A stretch of DNA of 64,000 bases, taken from positions 372,001 to 436,000 of the forward strand of contig NZ_FXTU01000002.1 of NCBI RefSeq assembly GCF_900182735.1, read 5' to 3'. This stretch comes from Laceyella tengchongensis. GTDB taxonomy: Bacteria; Bacillota; Bacilli; Thermoactinomycetales; Thermoactinomycetaceae. The translations under genes and the position numbers were made by a program. Shown in pieces: positions 27,612-36,745 of the stretch. Position 1 is the stretch's first letter, and each line of letters begins with the position of its first letter. The notes under the pieces were generated by a model that saw only the letters and a program-made list of their open reading frames with translations, was not told the origin of the DNA and searched no databases.

Positions 27612-28184
27612 TCAGCACTTATGTTGATGATTGTACAATTGCTTAATCAATCTTTCCGCTGTAGTATCACAATTCATTTTGGTTATATCTTCAATTAAAA
27701 AAATGGACTCTCCATCATTTGATCCATTTGACGAAATGCGAGCAATCGTAACCTCTTCCGTATTGATCTCTTTAACAAATCCAGTGATGTCATCTTGGCT
27801 CTCAGTTTCATCAATGCAAATGGTTACGATTAAATTTCTTGCTTGAGCAATGGTGAGAGATTCTACAAATAGATTAGATTGTTCCGTTACGGCACCGTTT
27901 AAGAAATCCTCATGCCTCTGCTTTTGAAGCGTGTACAGTAGTCTCAGCCTTTGTTCATACTCTCCATGAACATCTACTCTGAAGACATCTTCGATTCTTC
28001 TCATGATATAACCATCATTTGTGCCCTCAGGAGTTACATGTTTCATAACAAACTGCTCATCGGAGATCGCATCTATAAATCCAGCAGAGAAATTTCCCGG
28101 CTGATTCCGGTCGGAATAAACAGAAACAATCATCCCTTTATAAAGCGAACGCTTTAAAGCTTCAAGTATACGGCTTTCTCCCAT
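27612..28184 (-). CDS. 190-aa unknown protein with an internal duplication
   Basis: The start is the ATG at 28184, with AAGGGG 9 bp upstream. Two halves resemble each other: FSAGFIDAISDEQFVMKHV with GTNDGYIMRRIEDVFRVD, and ITGFVKEINTEEVTIARIS with GSNDGESIFLIEDITKMN. The repeated beta-rich unit of ~60 residues looks like an SH3- or Sm-like barrel. There is no membrane segment. I do not recognise the family. An immunity or regulatory role inside the element is possible but not shown. Confidence 0.8.
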   Translation of the reverse strand: MGESRILEALKRSLYKGMIVSVYSDRNQPGNFSAGFIDAISDEQFVMKHVTPEGTNDGYIMRRIEDVFRVDVHGEYEQRLRLLYTLQKQRHEDFLNGAVTEQSNLFVESLTIAQARNLIVTICIDETESQDDITGFVKEINTEEVTIARISSNGSNDGESIFLIEDITKMNCDTTAERLIKQLYNHQHKC

Positions 28185-28291
28185 TTGTCTCATCCCCTTG
28201 ATCGGCCGCCACTTCTATCCGCCAACTTATTGGGCAGACACGCTCTAATCAATCACCTTGACTAACTTAATGCCTAATTCTTACGTGTATA

Positions 28292-28537
28292 TTATTGGTA
28301 CAAAAATATACACACTGAAACAACTGTGATAACAACATAATTTAACAGCAAGCCGAGAAATTCGTTATTTTTAAAATCCTTCCTATTAGGAAGGATAAGT
28401 ATCCAGGAAAGCCAGAACAGAGCTAAAAAAATACAAAGCTGCATTTCATCTTCATTTAAATTGAATTGTTTAACTATGCTTATAACCAACATATAAGCTC
28501 CTATGTACAAAGCAAATGTAACTAGCTTTAACTTCAA
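28292..28537 (-). CDS. 81-aa small membrane protein
   Basis: The start is a TTG at 28537, chosen because AGGTGG lies 5 bp upstream; a GTG at 28546 is in frame. Three hydrophobic segments span almost the whole protein, interrupted by a charged loop (LPNRKDFKNNEF). No family recognised. First of a block of small membrane genes in the element. Confidence 0.7.
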   Translation of the reverse strand: MKLKLVTFALYIGAYMLVISIVKQFNLNEDEMQLCIFLALFWLSWILILPNRKDFKNNEFLGLLLNYVVITVVSVCIFLYQ

Positions 28538-28614
28538 TCGCACCACCTGCGCAAAAAAATTTATATATTAAATATATCAAATAGCATCCTATTTATATAT
28601 CTTTTATCACATTT

Positions 28615-28932
28615 TCATTTAGTGTTAGTAAACGAATGAATGATTTTTTTCAATCTAGATACACCTACTATTTCGCAAATAATAACTATGGAACTTAACA
28701 AAATTCCTCCCACAAATAAAAATAAATAAAGCATAGCAATAGCATAACGATGTTCGGAGATAGTTATCATCATGTCCATAAACAAATCGACTAATATCGA
28801 TGTAAAAATCGGAATCTCTAAACAAAGCCGCATAAACGAGCTCTTGCGTTTCTCAGCGATTACAAAAAGAAATAGATATAAGATAAAGAAAACACTTGCT
28901 GCAACCATACCTATAACCATTGCTGTATTCAT
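28615..28932 (-). CDS. 105-aa membrane protein, paralogue of its upstream neighbour
   Basis: Three to four transmembrane segments. The ATG overlaps the stop of the preceding gene as ATGA, with AAAAGGAG upstream. Its middle (IAEKRKSSFMRL, then a second hydrophobic block) lines up with that of the 28929-29243 product, so the pair arose by duplication. No family recognised. Confidence 0.75.
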   Translation of the reverse strand: MNTAMVIGMVAASVFFILYLFLFVIAEKRKSSFMRLCLEIPIFTSILVDLFMDMMITISEHRYAIAMLYLFLFVGGILLSSIVIICEIVGVSRLKKIIHSFTNTK

Positions 28933-29243
28933 GCTGACTCTCCTTTTTTAAAGCATTTCTCCAATGTCTCCTCTAGTTTATTCGATTCTCGAAGAATAAA
29001 AAACAAACTAATGATTAACGCAACCAATAACATTAGCAAATTAAAATATGCAGCAACATATTGCTGTTTCAGTAAACTGGTAGATAGATCGATCGATATT
29101 TTTATAACGGAACCGATATAAACAGGAATCCAAAGCAAGAGTTTTACTGATTTTACATTTCGCCATTCCGCTAGATATAAGATAAAACCAAAGGCCACAA
29201 AAAATAATATAATGACCACAATTGCAAGTGCTACTTCCAACAT
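28929..29243 (-). CDS. 104-aa membrane protein, first of a paralogous pair
   Basis: The start is the ATG at 29243 behind GAGGAG; the frame is open to 29306 but without a site. It has three to four hydrophobic segments with LAEWRNVKSVKLLLWIPV after the first. It is coupled to its paralogue by an ATGA overlap. It could be a two-subunit membrane complex or a pair of immunity proteins; function unknown. Confidence 0.75.
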   Translation of the reverse strand: MLEVALAIVVIILFFVAFGFILYLAEWRNVKSVKLLLWIPVYIGSVIKISIDLSTSLLKQQYVAAYFNLLMLLVALIISLFFILRESNKLEETLEKCFKKGESA

Positions 29244-29444
29244 GGTATTCTCTTCTCCTCTTTCAACCATTTCATGCTGGATAAATTCTTCCTTCACACC
29301 TAACAAATCGGGCTTAAGGCTTGATCACCTTTTATTTACGACTGATATTAACCCCCAAACCCTATAGGGAATATCCCACTCTTCATTCCCCTCCTAAACT
29401 GAAAAGGAATATGCTCAAAGAGCATATCCCTTTTAACATGAGCA

Positions 29445-29729
29445 TCAATATGAAATAGGCATATATTTATACGCTAAAACACTAAGCACACAGTCAAATA
29501 TAAAAAAGCCTAAAAATAACTTTTTGTTCTGGGATAAATAATCCTTTTTATTCTGTGCAAATAAAAATTTAACCAGAAACGATACCCATGGAACCACCCA
29601 AAGAAACCCTACTTGTAATAACGACTTTAGTTCATCATGAACATAATCCGTTAAAATAAATAATAATCCTGCTACTAGAGCACTTCCTATTGCACTTACA
29701 TTTTCTTCTATTTTTTCTTTTCTACTCAA
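29445..29729 (-). CDS. 94-aa small membrane protein
   Basis: It starts with a TTG at 29729, with AAGGGAG ~10 bp upstream, 3 bp after the stop of the preceding gene. Three membrane segments are separated by charged loops (FAQNKKDYLSQNKK). No family recognised. Confidence 0.7.
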   Translation of the reverse strand: MSRKEKIEENVSAIGSALVAGLLFILTDYVHDELKSLLQVGFLWVVPWVSFLVKFLFAQNKKDYLSQNKKLFLGFFIFDCVLSVLAYKYMPISY

Positions 29730-29732
29730 TTT

Positions 29733-30047
29733 CTATTTCTCCCTTAGTTGTTTCCCCCAAATAGTAATTACTCTGTAGTTAAATACGAAAATAATGATAT
29801 AAATAAAACATAAAGGGTAATCTACAATTCTTCTATAAATCGTCCCTTTTAGTTTAACGTTTACCTTCCACTTATGTTCAAGCCAAACAATATTTATCCC
29901 ATTAATTAAACATAAAAGCAACGCATATTTGATACTATTAAAATATATACACACCAAAATAAATGACATCAAAATATAATTAATAAAAAGAAACAGAATT
30001 ACCTTTCGATAGTTATCATTAAACTTCTCTTTCAGTTCATTGATCAT
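29733..30047 (-). CDS. 104-aa small membrane protein
   Basis: The ATG at 30047 has AAAGGGG upstream at a rather long distance; the frame is open back to 30098. Three to four hydrophobic segments, rich in I, F and Y, very AT-rich codons. Tightly linked to the 94-aa membrane gene. No family recognised. Confidence 0.7.
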   Translation of the reverse strand: MINELKEKFNDNYRKVILFLFINYILMSFILVCIYFNSIKYALLLCLINGINIVWLEHKWKVNVKLKGTIYRRIVDYPLCFIYIIIFVFNYRVITIWGKQLREK

Positions 30048-30067
30048 CGTCTTAAATCCCCTTTGTT

Positions 30068-30105
30068 TAATAAGGTGGCAAGTACTGTTACATACCACCT
30101 TATTA
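30068..30105 (-). terminator. Hairpin between the TPR-like gene and the membrane-gene block
   Basis: TAATAAGGTGG / CCACCTTATTA, an 11-bp perfect stem with a 16-nt loop. A-rich on one side and T-rich on the other, so it could act in either direction. The stop-start region here is otherwise empty. Confidence 0.6.
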
Positions 30106-30186
30106 AAAAGGAGTTCAATTTAACTTTGACGCCCGATTGAGCTGCACAATCCTGGGATGTTCAACAAGACACCCATTACACATTTT

Positions 30187-30657
30187 TCATCCTTGGTCTT
30201 CAAATAACTGCGTATATTTCTTTCTCAGTCTTTGATATCTTCGTTTAGATAAAGAATGTTTCATACAATATTGATAAACCTCATTTGCTTTGTCATTCAT
30301 ACCTTTTTCCAAATATGCTATTATGATTTTGATAAATTGATCTTTCACCTTTATCCCTTCCGCTTGAATCAAAATAGGATAGGCTTTATCAAAATAAACG
30401 ATGGCCTGATCTATTTCCCCCGTATCATAATAAAGCCTTCCTATATTGTAATTTAATACTGCTCGCTCCAACTCATTTAAATCTCGTTTCAATCCCACCT
30501 GCAATGTTTGAATGGCTAATTTCTTATTTCGCAGAAGAAACTCATAATTATGGGATCGTTCTAAGATATCATTGAAGGTACGGATTTTTTTGAAAAAACA
30601 TTGATAAATAAGCCAAGTAATTACTAAAACACCGATAAATAAACGGATCCAGCCCAA
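30187..30657 (-). CDS. Membrane-anchored TPR-like protein, possible immunity partner of the RHS protein
   Basis: 156 aa from a TTG at 30657, which has GGAGG 8 bp upstream; an ATG at 30672 is in frame but has no site. An N-terminal membrane segment (LFIGVLVITWLIYQCFF) is followed by helical repeats with TPR character (YNIGRLYYDTGEIDQAIVYFDKAYP, given here in two parts: YNIGRLYYDTGEI, DQAIVYFDKAYP). It lies directly downstream of the RHS gene, where immunity genes of polymorphic toxins usually sit. A terminator hairpin stands between them. Confidence 0.75.
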   Translation of the reverse strand: MGWIRLFIGVLVITWLIYQCFFKKIRTFNDILERSHNYEFLLRNKKLAIQTLQVGLKRDLNELERAVLNYNIGRLYYDTGEIDQAIVYFDKAYPILIQAEGIKVKDQFIKIIIAYLEKGMNDKANEVYQYCMKHSLSKRRYQRLRKKYTQLFEDQG

Positions 30658-30676
30658 TGATATAACCTCCATTTGA

Positions 30677-30710
30677 AAAGAGCTAGAAAAAGATTTATTT
30701 CTAGCTCTTT
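30677..30710 (-). terminator. Terminator downstream of the RHS gene
   Basis: AAAGAGCTAGAAA / TTTCTAGCTCTTT, a perfect 13-bp stem with an 8-nt loop. On the minus strand it is followed by TCAAATGG, so the T run is short. It ends 19 bp before the next gene's TTG. Confidence 0.75.
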
Positions 30711-30727
30711 ATTATTAACTTACAATA

Positions 30728-33700
30728 TTACCAACGGTTAATTCGATTATGAAGATACCGCTCTACTCGTGTTAAACCTTTATCAATCGATCTACCTACA
30801 TGAGTACGATCAAACCAGCCCTCGTAATTAAATAGCTTGTTTCCTGCAGAAGCTATTCTACTGGCAGTACCTATTACATTTCCAAGCAAATATCCTCCGA
30901 GTGCTCCACGAAGAAATGATTTGAAAGATCTTCGCAAAATATATTTTTCAAACAGATGAAATTCAGACCTTAACTTTCTATATGTCTTAAACCCTGCACC
31001 AAATCCTCCTAAAAATAAGAATGCAATGTTTGTAAGGGTATTTTGTCTCATATCACTAAATAGTGCAGAAACAACTCGATGTAATAACTTTTTTAATGAT
31101 CTTTTAAAAGACCATCGTCCAGTAGGATCTATGCTATTTACAGGATTATTTTCTGCATACGTATACTTATTCAGACTCAGTGGTTCTTTTTCAAATCCCT
31201 CAAATGTATCCCTCGTCAAAAATCTTCCCGTCTCTGGATTATAGTACCTGCTTTGCAAGTAATACAATCCCGTTTCCTTATCATACCGATAACCGGCATA
31301 GGTATAGGGATTTTCAACCGTACCCGTTTGGTTGACGAGGTTTCCAAATGCATCATAGGTATAAGTGTTTACAACAGCACCTGTTTGATCCGTGAGTGCT
31401 ACCACATCCCCATGCCCGTTCAACTGATAGAAATACGTCTTTCCACCACGAAACATGCTAACAGGTTCATTTTCTGAACCATAGGTGTAGCTCGCTACAA
31501 CCGCTCCACTTTGATCTGTTTCATACGCCACATTGTTGTTTTGATCATAATGGAACGTAATGGTACCCGATGCCGTCGTCATCGTCTTCCACATGCCATC
31601 CGCACGATAGGTGAACGAAGCGATCGTATTTCCTGCGCTGTCTTTAACAGTGGTCAATCGGTTATCCACGTCATAGACGTACGTCTTGTTGCCATCACTT
31701 AGCAGGTTGCCGTTGGTGTCGTAGGTGTAGGTCGTACCGTTGACGGAAGTAAGCTGATCTGCATCATCATAAGTATAAGTGGTTGTCGTCACCGTTCCGC
31801 TTGGAGACGTTACCTTTTTGGTTAGACGATTACCCACAGCATCATAGGTGTATTCATAAGTCGTGCCATCGGGACGGGTTTCTTTGGTCAATTGATCAAG
31901 TTCATCGTACACATACGAGGTCGTGCCCGCTTTGGATGTGACTGATGTAATATTGCCTTTATTATTGTAAGTATAGACAAAGCTGTCAATCTGGTTTCCG
32001 TTTTTGTCAAAAATGTCGCGTGCTATCAAATCTCCCGCGCCATTATACCGGTTGAAGGTCATGTTGCCGTCAGCCGTTTTACGGCGAGCCACTTGGTCTT
32101 GCTCGTTGTAGTTGAACCATGCTTGGTTGGTACCATTGGATGTGATTTTGGTTAGTTGATTGTTCCCATTATACCCATAGTCTTGTGTAATCACTGTAGA
32201 TCCAGCGGTCAGCTTTTGTTGGGTTACGTTTCCATTGGCGTCATAGGTATAATCCGTTTGATTGCCATTTGGCTCTTTCACTTGTTTCAGGCGGTTGTCA
32301 GCATCATAGGCATATTCAGTCGATTTGCCGCTAACTACATCGGTTTCCTTGGTGAGGTTATTGTTGGCATCATAGTTAAAAGTGTATGTTTGCGTACCAT
32401 TGTAGGAAATAACGTCTTGTCGGTTAACACTGTCGTAGCCATACGAAACACTGTTACCGTTCGGGTATGTGATCTTGGTTTGGTTTCCATTCATATCGTA
32501 GTCATACGTTGTCGTTTTGTTATTAGCGTCGGTAACACTTTTTATTTGATTTAATTCGTTGTAGGTATAGGTCGTTTCCTTGTTTTTGGCGTTGATGACC
32601 TTGGTTTTGTTGCCCGCCGCATCGTATTGGTATTCGGTGGTGTGATTTTTCGCATCAGTCACCTTGGTCAGGCGATCCAGCGCATCGTAAGTGAACTTCG
32701 TCGTGTCCAATCCAACCTTTTCACTGGTCGTGTTGCCAACCGTATCATAAGTGCGTTGTGTGACCCGTTGCTCAGGATCGGTAGTTGACGTTTCATAGTT
32801 GTTGTTGCTGTCATAGCCATGGTAGGTGGTAATGGCATCCGGCACCACTTTAGCCGTGTCAAACCAAGCTGTTCCCGTTTGATTGCTGTACTCATAGTAC
32901 ACCCTGATTCGATCAAAGGGTTTGGTTGTTTTTATTTCGCTGGCAATATGTTGCCAATCGTGAGACTTTGAGCGATCAAAGTTAAATGTAAACTTCTCCA
33001 CTACATCAGTTCCCACACTGGAATCATAGGTATTGATAATGTATCCGTAAATGCCATTTGGGTTCGGATTTTCCGTTTTGGAAAAGCCAGATACAGTTAA
33101 AATCGAACCCGCTCCACCCTTTAAGTTGACATCTTGGTACACCGTTTTGTATTTTGCCGAATCCCCAACCAGCTTCACTGAACGTGCACCACTATATGTT
33201 TCTGTGGCATCTAGGCCGTCCCCTGCCGCTGTGTCTCCTTGCAAATACCAGCGATCTGGAATTTTGTCGCCAGCGGGATCGAGATCCCGTTCAAAGTCGC
33301 TGTTTTCCAATACGTTATAGGCACCGTAATGCCCTTCTTCGATTTGCAAGCCATCAAACCAGTACGTTCCACCATATTGACCATTGATTCCGCTGATATA
33401 CCCGCGTATTTGCAACTGGTCATATCCTGTCAATGTTCCCGGATCGAGAGACAAGTGGATGCGGGTTGCTTCTTGCGTACCTGTGATGCCAGCACCGGCG
33501 ATGGCTGTGGACGCTCCAGTTTTAGAGTTGAACGCAAACGCATAGATGCTACCTCGTCCTTGGGCACCACTCGTTTTTACATATCCGCTAAGTACATAGG
33601 TTTTATTGGGATCATAAGCAACTTTATCACTGGCAATGGCCGTAGCCCCAGAGACATTGGAAATTTTGATGCTTTTATTCCCCAAAGTAATGCCATCTGT

Positions 33701-36451
33701 TGTAAGGCCTGTACTATCCCAAGAGATATTAACTGATCCACTCGGCACTTTGCTCCAATTGTCCGGCCAATTATCACTGTTGCGATCCAGTTCAAAGCTT
33801 CCATTGATAGCCAAGTTGTTGCCGGGGCTCATCGCCGATGTCTCCGACAAGACGTTGCCATAGGCATTGTATTGGGTCGCAGTTGATTTTTCGACTGGGT
33901 CAGTGGAGGCCGTCAAATTATTTTTGTCATCATATTCATTGGTTGTGGTGTTGCCGTTGGCATCTGTTTCCGTCACCGGATTGTTCTTGCTGTCATAAGT
34001 GGTGCTACTCGTGTTGTTGAGTGGCGTACTGGTGCTAGTCAGATTTCCTTTCTCATCATACGTATAATTGTAAGTACCCGTGCCGTCGGTTGCGTTGGCG
34101 TTTCCGTCTTTGTGGCTGATCAATTGGTTTTTGTCGTCATAATCAAACTTGTTCTTAATATTGAAACCAGTCGGATCTTGCGTCGTTTGGATCACATTCC
34201 CATACGCGTTATGGGTATAAATCGTTTTCGTTCCTTTTGGATCAGTGACGGTGGTGGTGTTGTTTACTGCATCATAACTATATGTTGATTTCGCCGTTTG
34301 TTTCGCACCATTCACTGTGATGGGATAAGAAACAGCAATTACCCGGTCACTGTCCGTATCATAACTGATTGTTTTCGTATGATTGTTTGGATCGGTGATC
34401 GATATCAAATTGTGGTTATCATCATAGCCATATGACTCTGTTGACACCACCGAACCTGTTGCATCCTTGTGTGTGATGCCAATCAAATTGCCGTTCGCGT
34501 CATAGGTGTACTCTACTGAACGATTAGCGGGATCGGTCACTTTGCTGACTCGGTTGTTGGTGTCATAAGCCAGTGTGATTTGTCTACCTGACGCGTCGGT
34601 AATGGACGTGGGCAGGTTATCGGTATAAGCGATCGTTGTCGTGTTATTGTTGCTATCAACAATCGAAACCAACTTTTTGGCTGAGTTAAAATTGTATTTT
34701 GTCTGATCCGATGTGACTAGGGTAAAGGTACCGTTACTGTTTTTCACTAATTCTAAGTTGACTCCATCAGGCGCTTTATAGGTACCCGTTGGTACTCCGC
34801 CCGATCCATATTCCGGTATAAACGTATGTGTGGTACCATCGGCATCTGTATAAGCGACAGGCCCGCTAGATTCCATGGTTAGACTTTGTTCTAGGTTGGA
34901 GATCCAACCATAGCCAAAAATACCACTTTTGTTTGAACGGCTGTTATAAGCTCGTTCCACTGACAAACCTGGACCGCGGCCACTGATACTGACATCCGTA
35001 TCCTGCAAATAGTAGTTACCGTTATAGGTGTTCACATTAGAAGCAGCCGTCGTCCAGAAACTTTCTACTCCTATCGGATCAATGGTATAAGTAATGGTCA
35101 GCTTGGGCTTTTGCGAGTTGTTTGGATCAGGATCGAGATAGTCACTGGAACGGAATCCTTTTCGGTTATTGCTTTCCGAATTCAGGCGTAACATTACCCC
35201 ATAGTTGGAGCTGGTGCCTGCATACCATTGTTTTGTTAGTGAAGTGATATCAAAATCATAAGCTCCCACAGCTCCAACCGACTTCGTGGAGATAGGTGTT
35301 GTACCAGATGATGGTTGGTTGCTTCCCTTGATATCAGTAGAGTTCCAATCCGAGGTGACTGGATAAACATTGACTTGCTCTGTATGAGTGGTTGCGTATT
35401 GATGCAATGTAAGCGTCGCTGACGAAATGTTCGCTCCACTCAACAATGGAGATAGTGCGAACTTGAGATACGAACGATATTCTCCCGTACCATAAGTCGG
35501 ATCAGTATAGGTCCCTGTGAGCAAATATGAAGAAGTGCCAAAGTTGACATTTTTACCATTAGTGGAATTTGTGACAGTGGCATCGTATGTCTTAAGTGCA
35601 CCTTGCACCGAAACAGATGGATCAATCACCACTGGATATGCCCGCTTTTCATCCTTTAACCAAGCAGTATCCACTTTCAAATCTATAAACGTTTGGTTTT
35701 TCTCCTCACGCAATTCATATCGGGCACCAAAGGATTGTTCGTCATTGGCATCCACCATGAAAGGTCGAGGAATGGCAAACACCGTGTTACCCTTGTTATC
35801 TAAAAATGAAAGGGAACCGTCTTTCTCTTGTTTGACATCCACATTTTTCGTTTTTAAAGATAACGTATAGGTAGACTGTCCCGTGTATTTTTGCAACACC
35901 CAGGCCTCTTTAAAACCTGTATTGGTGACATAATAACTCAAATCCGTATATGGATAAACCGAGGGGTACGTCACTTTGTTCTTAGCTTTTTTCGCGGCTA
36001 CATCGGCACCATCAACTAAACCGAAATCGATGTGGGCTTGTCCCAATTGCAAACGAACCACTTTCTTGCCCCGGCTACGTGGGGCAAACCCCACTTGAAA
36101 TTGGTTTCCTCCATTTGTGAGGGAAAGTTCAGCATCGTCCACCGCGGCCGCTCTTTTTAATTTGACATCTTTTATCTCTTTTATTTCGTTATCAATTTCT
36201 ATCCATTTACCATCCTTTTTATAGTGAATGGGCTCCAAATATTCTTCCAAAGTATATGTCTTTTTATCTGGAGATATATAAGTTTTCGAAGTGGCAGTCC
36301 GCATGTGTTCCAATTCAACTGGCTTGGGTGCAGGAGCAGCCAATACATCAAATGCTACTTGCGGCCAGAGAGTGAAGATCAATGCCAATACAATAGTAAT
36401 CGATACAATGCTACGAATTCGCGCGTATCGTTCAGCATAAAAAAATTGCAA
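30728..36451 (-). CDS. Giant secreted RHS/YD-repeat protein (WapA-like, candidate polymorphic toxin)
   Basis: About 1,907 aa from a TTG at 36451 (GAAGGG 6 bp upstream; a GTG at 36472 lacks a site). Order of parts: signal peptide with SIVSITIVLALIFTLWPQ; a large N-terminal region; a DNRLRE-like domain at about 290-460; an RHS start segment (SVERAYNSRSNKSGIFGYGW); two blocks of YD repeats separated by two carbohydrate-binding-like modules that begin INGSFE and ENSDFE; and the RHS core end (QSRYYNPETGRFLTRD, YAENNPVNSIDPTGR). A ~128-aa tip follows, basic and partly hydrophobic with a GGYLLGNVIGTASRIASAG stretch. I do not recognise the tip's family. Proteins of this type deliver C-terminal toxins at the cell surface. 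Confidence 0.95.
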   Translation of the reverse strand: MQFFYAERYARIRSIVSITIVLALIFTLWPQVAFDVLAAPAPKPVELEHMRTATSKTYISPDKKTYTLEEYLEPIHYKKDGKWIEIDNEIKEIKDVKLKRAAAVDDAELSLTNGGNQFQVGFAPRSRGKKVVRLQLGQAHIDFGLVDGADVAAKKAKNKVTYPSVYPYTDLSYYVTNTGFKEAWVLQKYTGQSTYTLSLKTKNVDVKQEKDGSLSFLDNKGNTVFAIPRPFMVDANDEQSFGARYELREEKNQTFIDLKVDTAWLKDEKRAYPVVIDPSVSVQGALKTYDATVTNSTNGKNVNFGTSSYLLTGTYTDPTYGTGEYRSYLKFALSPLLSGANISSATLTLHQYATTHTEQVNVYPVTSDWNSTDIKGSNQPSSGTTPISTKSVGAVGAYDFDITSLTKQWYAGTSSNYGVMLRLNSESNNRKGFRSSDYLDPDPNNSQKPKLTITYTIDPIGVESFWTTAASNVNTYNGNYYLQDTDVSISGRGPGLSVERAYNSRSNKSGIFGYGWISNLEQSLTMESSGPVAYTDADGTTHTFIPEYGSGGVPTGTYKAPDGVNLELVKNSNGTFTLVTSDQTKYNFNSAKKLVSIVDSNNNTTTIAYTDNLPTSITDASGRQITLAYDTNNRVSKVTDPANRSVEYTYDANGNLIGITHKDATGSVVSTESYGYDDNHNLISITDPNNHTKTISYDTDSDRVIAVSYPITVNGAKQTAKSTYSYDAVNNTTTVTDPKGTKTIYTHNAYGNVIQTTQDPTGFNIKNKFDYDDKNQLISHKDGNANATDGTGTYNYTYDEKGNLTSTSTPLNNTSSTTYDSKNNPVTETDANGNTTTNEYDDKNNLTASTDPVEKSTATQYNAYGNVLSETSAMSPGNNLAINGSFELDRNSDNWPDNWSKVPSGSVNISWDSTGLTTDGITLGNKSIKISNVSGATAIASDKVAYDPNKTYVLSGYVKTSGAQGRGSIYAFAFNSKTGASTAIAGAGITGTQEATRIHLSLDPGTLTGYDQLQIRGYISGINGQYGGTYWFDGLQIEEGHYGAYNVLENSDFERDLDPAGDKIPDRWYLQGDTAAGDGLDATETYSGARSVKLVGDSAKYKTVYQDVNLKGGAGSILTVSGFSKTENPNPNGIYGYIINTYDSSVGTDVVEKFTFNFDRSKSHDWQHIASEIKTTKPFDRIRVYYEYSNQTGTAWFDTAKVVPDAITTYHGYDSNNNYETSTTDPEQRVTQRTYDTVGNTTSEKVGLDTTKFTYDALDRLTKVTDAKNHTTEYQYDAAGNKTKVINAKNKETTYTYNELNQIKSVTDANNKTTTYDYDMNGNQTKITYPNGNSVSYGYDSVNRQDVISYNGTQTYTFNYDANNNLTKETDVVSGKSTEYAYDADNRLKQVKEPNGNQTDYTYDANGNVTQQKLTAGSTVITQDYGYNGNNQLTKITSNGTNQAWFNYNEQDQVARRKTADGNMTFNRYNGAGDLIARDIFDKNGNQIDSFVYTYNNKGNITSVTSKAGTTSYVYDELDQLTKETRPDGTTYEYTYDAVGNRLTKKVTSPSGTVTTTTYTYDDADQLTSVNGTTYTYDTNGNLLSDGNKTYVYDVDNRLTTVKDSAGNTIASFTYRADGMWKTMTTASGTITFHYDQNNNVAYETDQSGAVVASYTYGSENEPVSMFRGGKTYFYQLNGHGDVVALTDQTGAVVNTYTYDAFGNLVNQTGTVENPYTYAGYRYDKETGLYYLQSRYYNPETGRFLTRDTFEGFEKEPLSLNKYTYAENNPVNSIDPTGRWSFKRSLKKLLHRVVSALFSDMRQNTLTNIAFLFLGGFGAGFKTYRKLRSEFHLFEKYILRRSFKSFLRGALGGYLLGNVIGTASRIASAGNKLFNYEGWFDRTHVGRSIDKGLTRVERYLHNRINRW

Positions 36452-36665
36452 ACATATCCCTTCTTTCTTCACATGCTAGTTGTTTCGTGACACAAAATAG
36501 TCACAACTACATTATATAATTTAATTACTTATAAATAATAAATCAATTATTTTTTATCTAGTTTTTAAGTATTTTTTATAAACAGATTATATATTTTATC
36601 CCATTTTAAGTAATTCATACTCTATTATGTAAAAGGTACTTCAAAACGATTTGGGAAAAATAAAA
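36452..36665 (-). promoter_or_regulatory. AT-rich upstream region of the RHS gene
   Basis: 214 bp, extremely AT-rich, between the RHS start and the terminator of the gpr 5' segment. It must hold the RHS promoter. A TATAAT-like -10 is near 36513, but I cannot pair it with a -35. A short inverted repeat GTGAC / GTCAC (36487-36504) could be an operator. No sporulation-type promoter is evident. Confidence 0.35.
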
Positions 36666-36689
36666 AGCCCAGCACTTACTTGCCAGGCT
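36666..36689 (-). terminator. Terminator at the right end of the element, facing gpr transcription
   Basis: On the minus strand AGCCTGGCA pairs with TGCTGGGCT (nine pairs, two of them G-U) and TTTTTATTTTT follows. It would stop gpr transcription in the integrated state before the RHS gene. Confidence 0.7.
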
Positions 36690-36745
36690 CATAATTAAAA
36701 GAAAAGTCTTATCAGTTTTAAGATCTTTATCTCAACCAACTTTAA

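Noticed and set aside
31250..34700. Many short repeated segments that at first resemble a repeat array
   Set aside because: They are the degenerate YD repeats of the RHS gene, in one frame and without constant spacers, so not CRISPR or satellite DNA.
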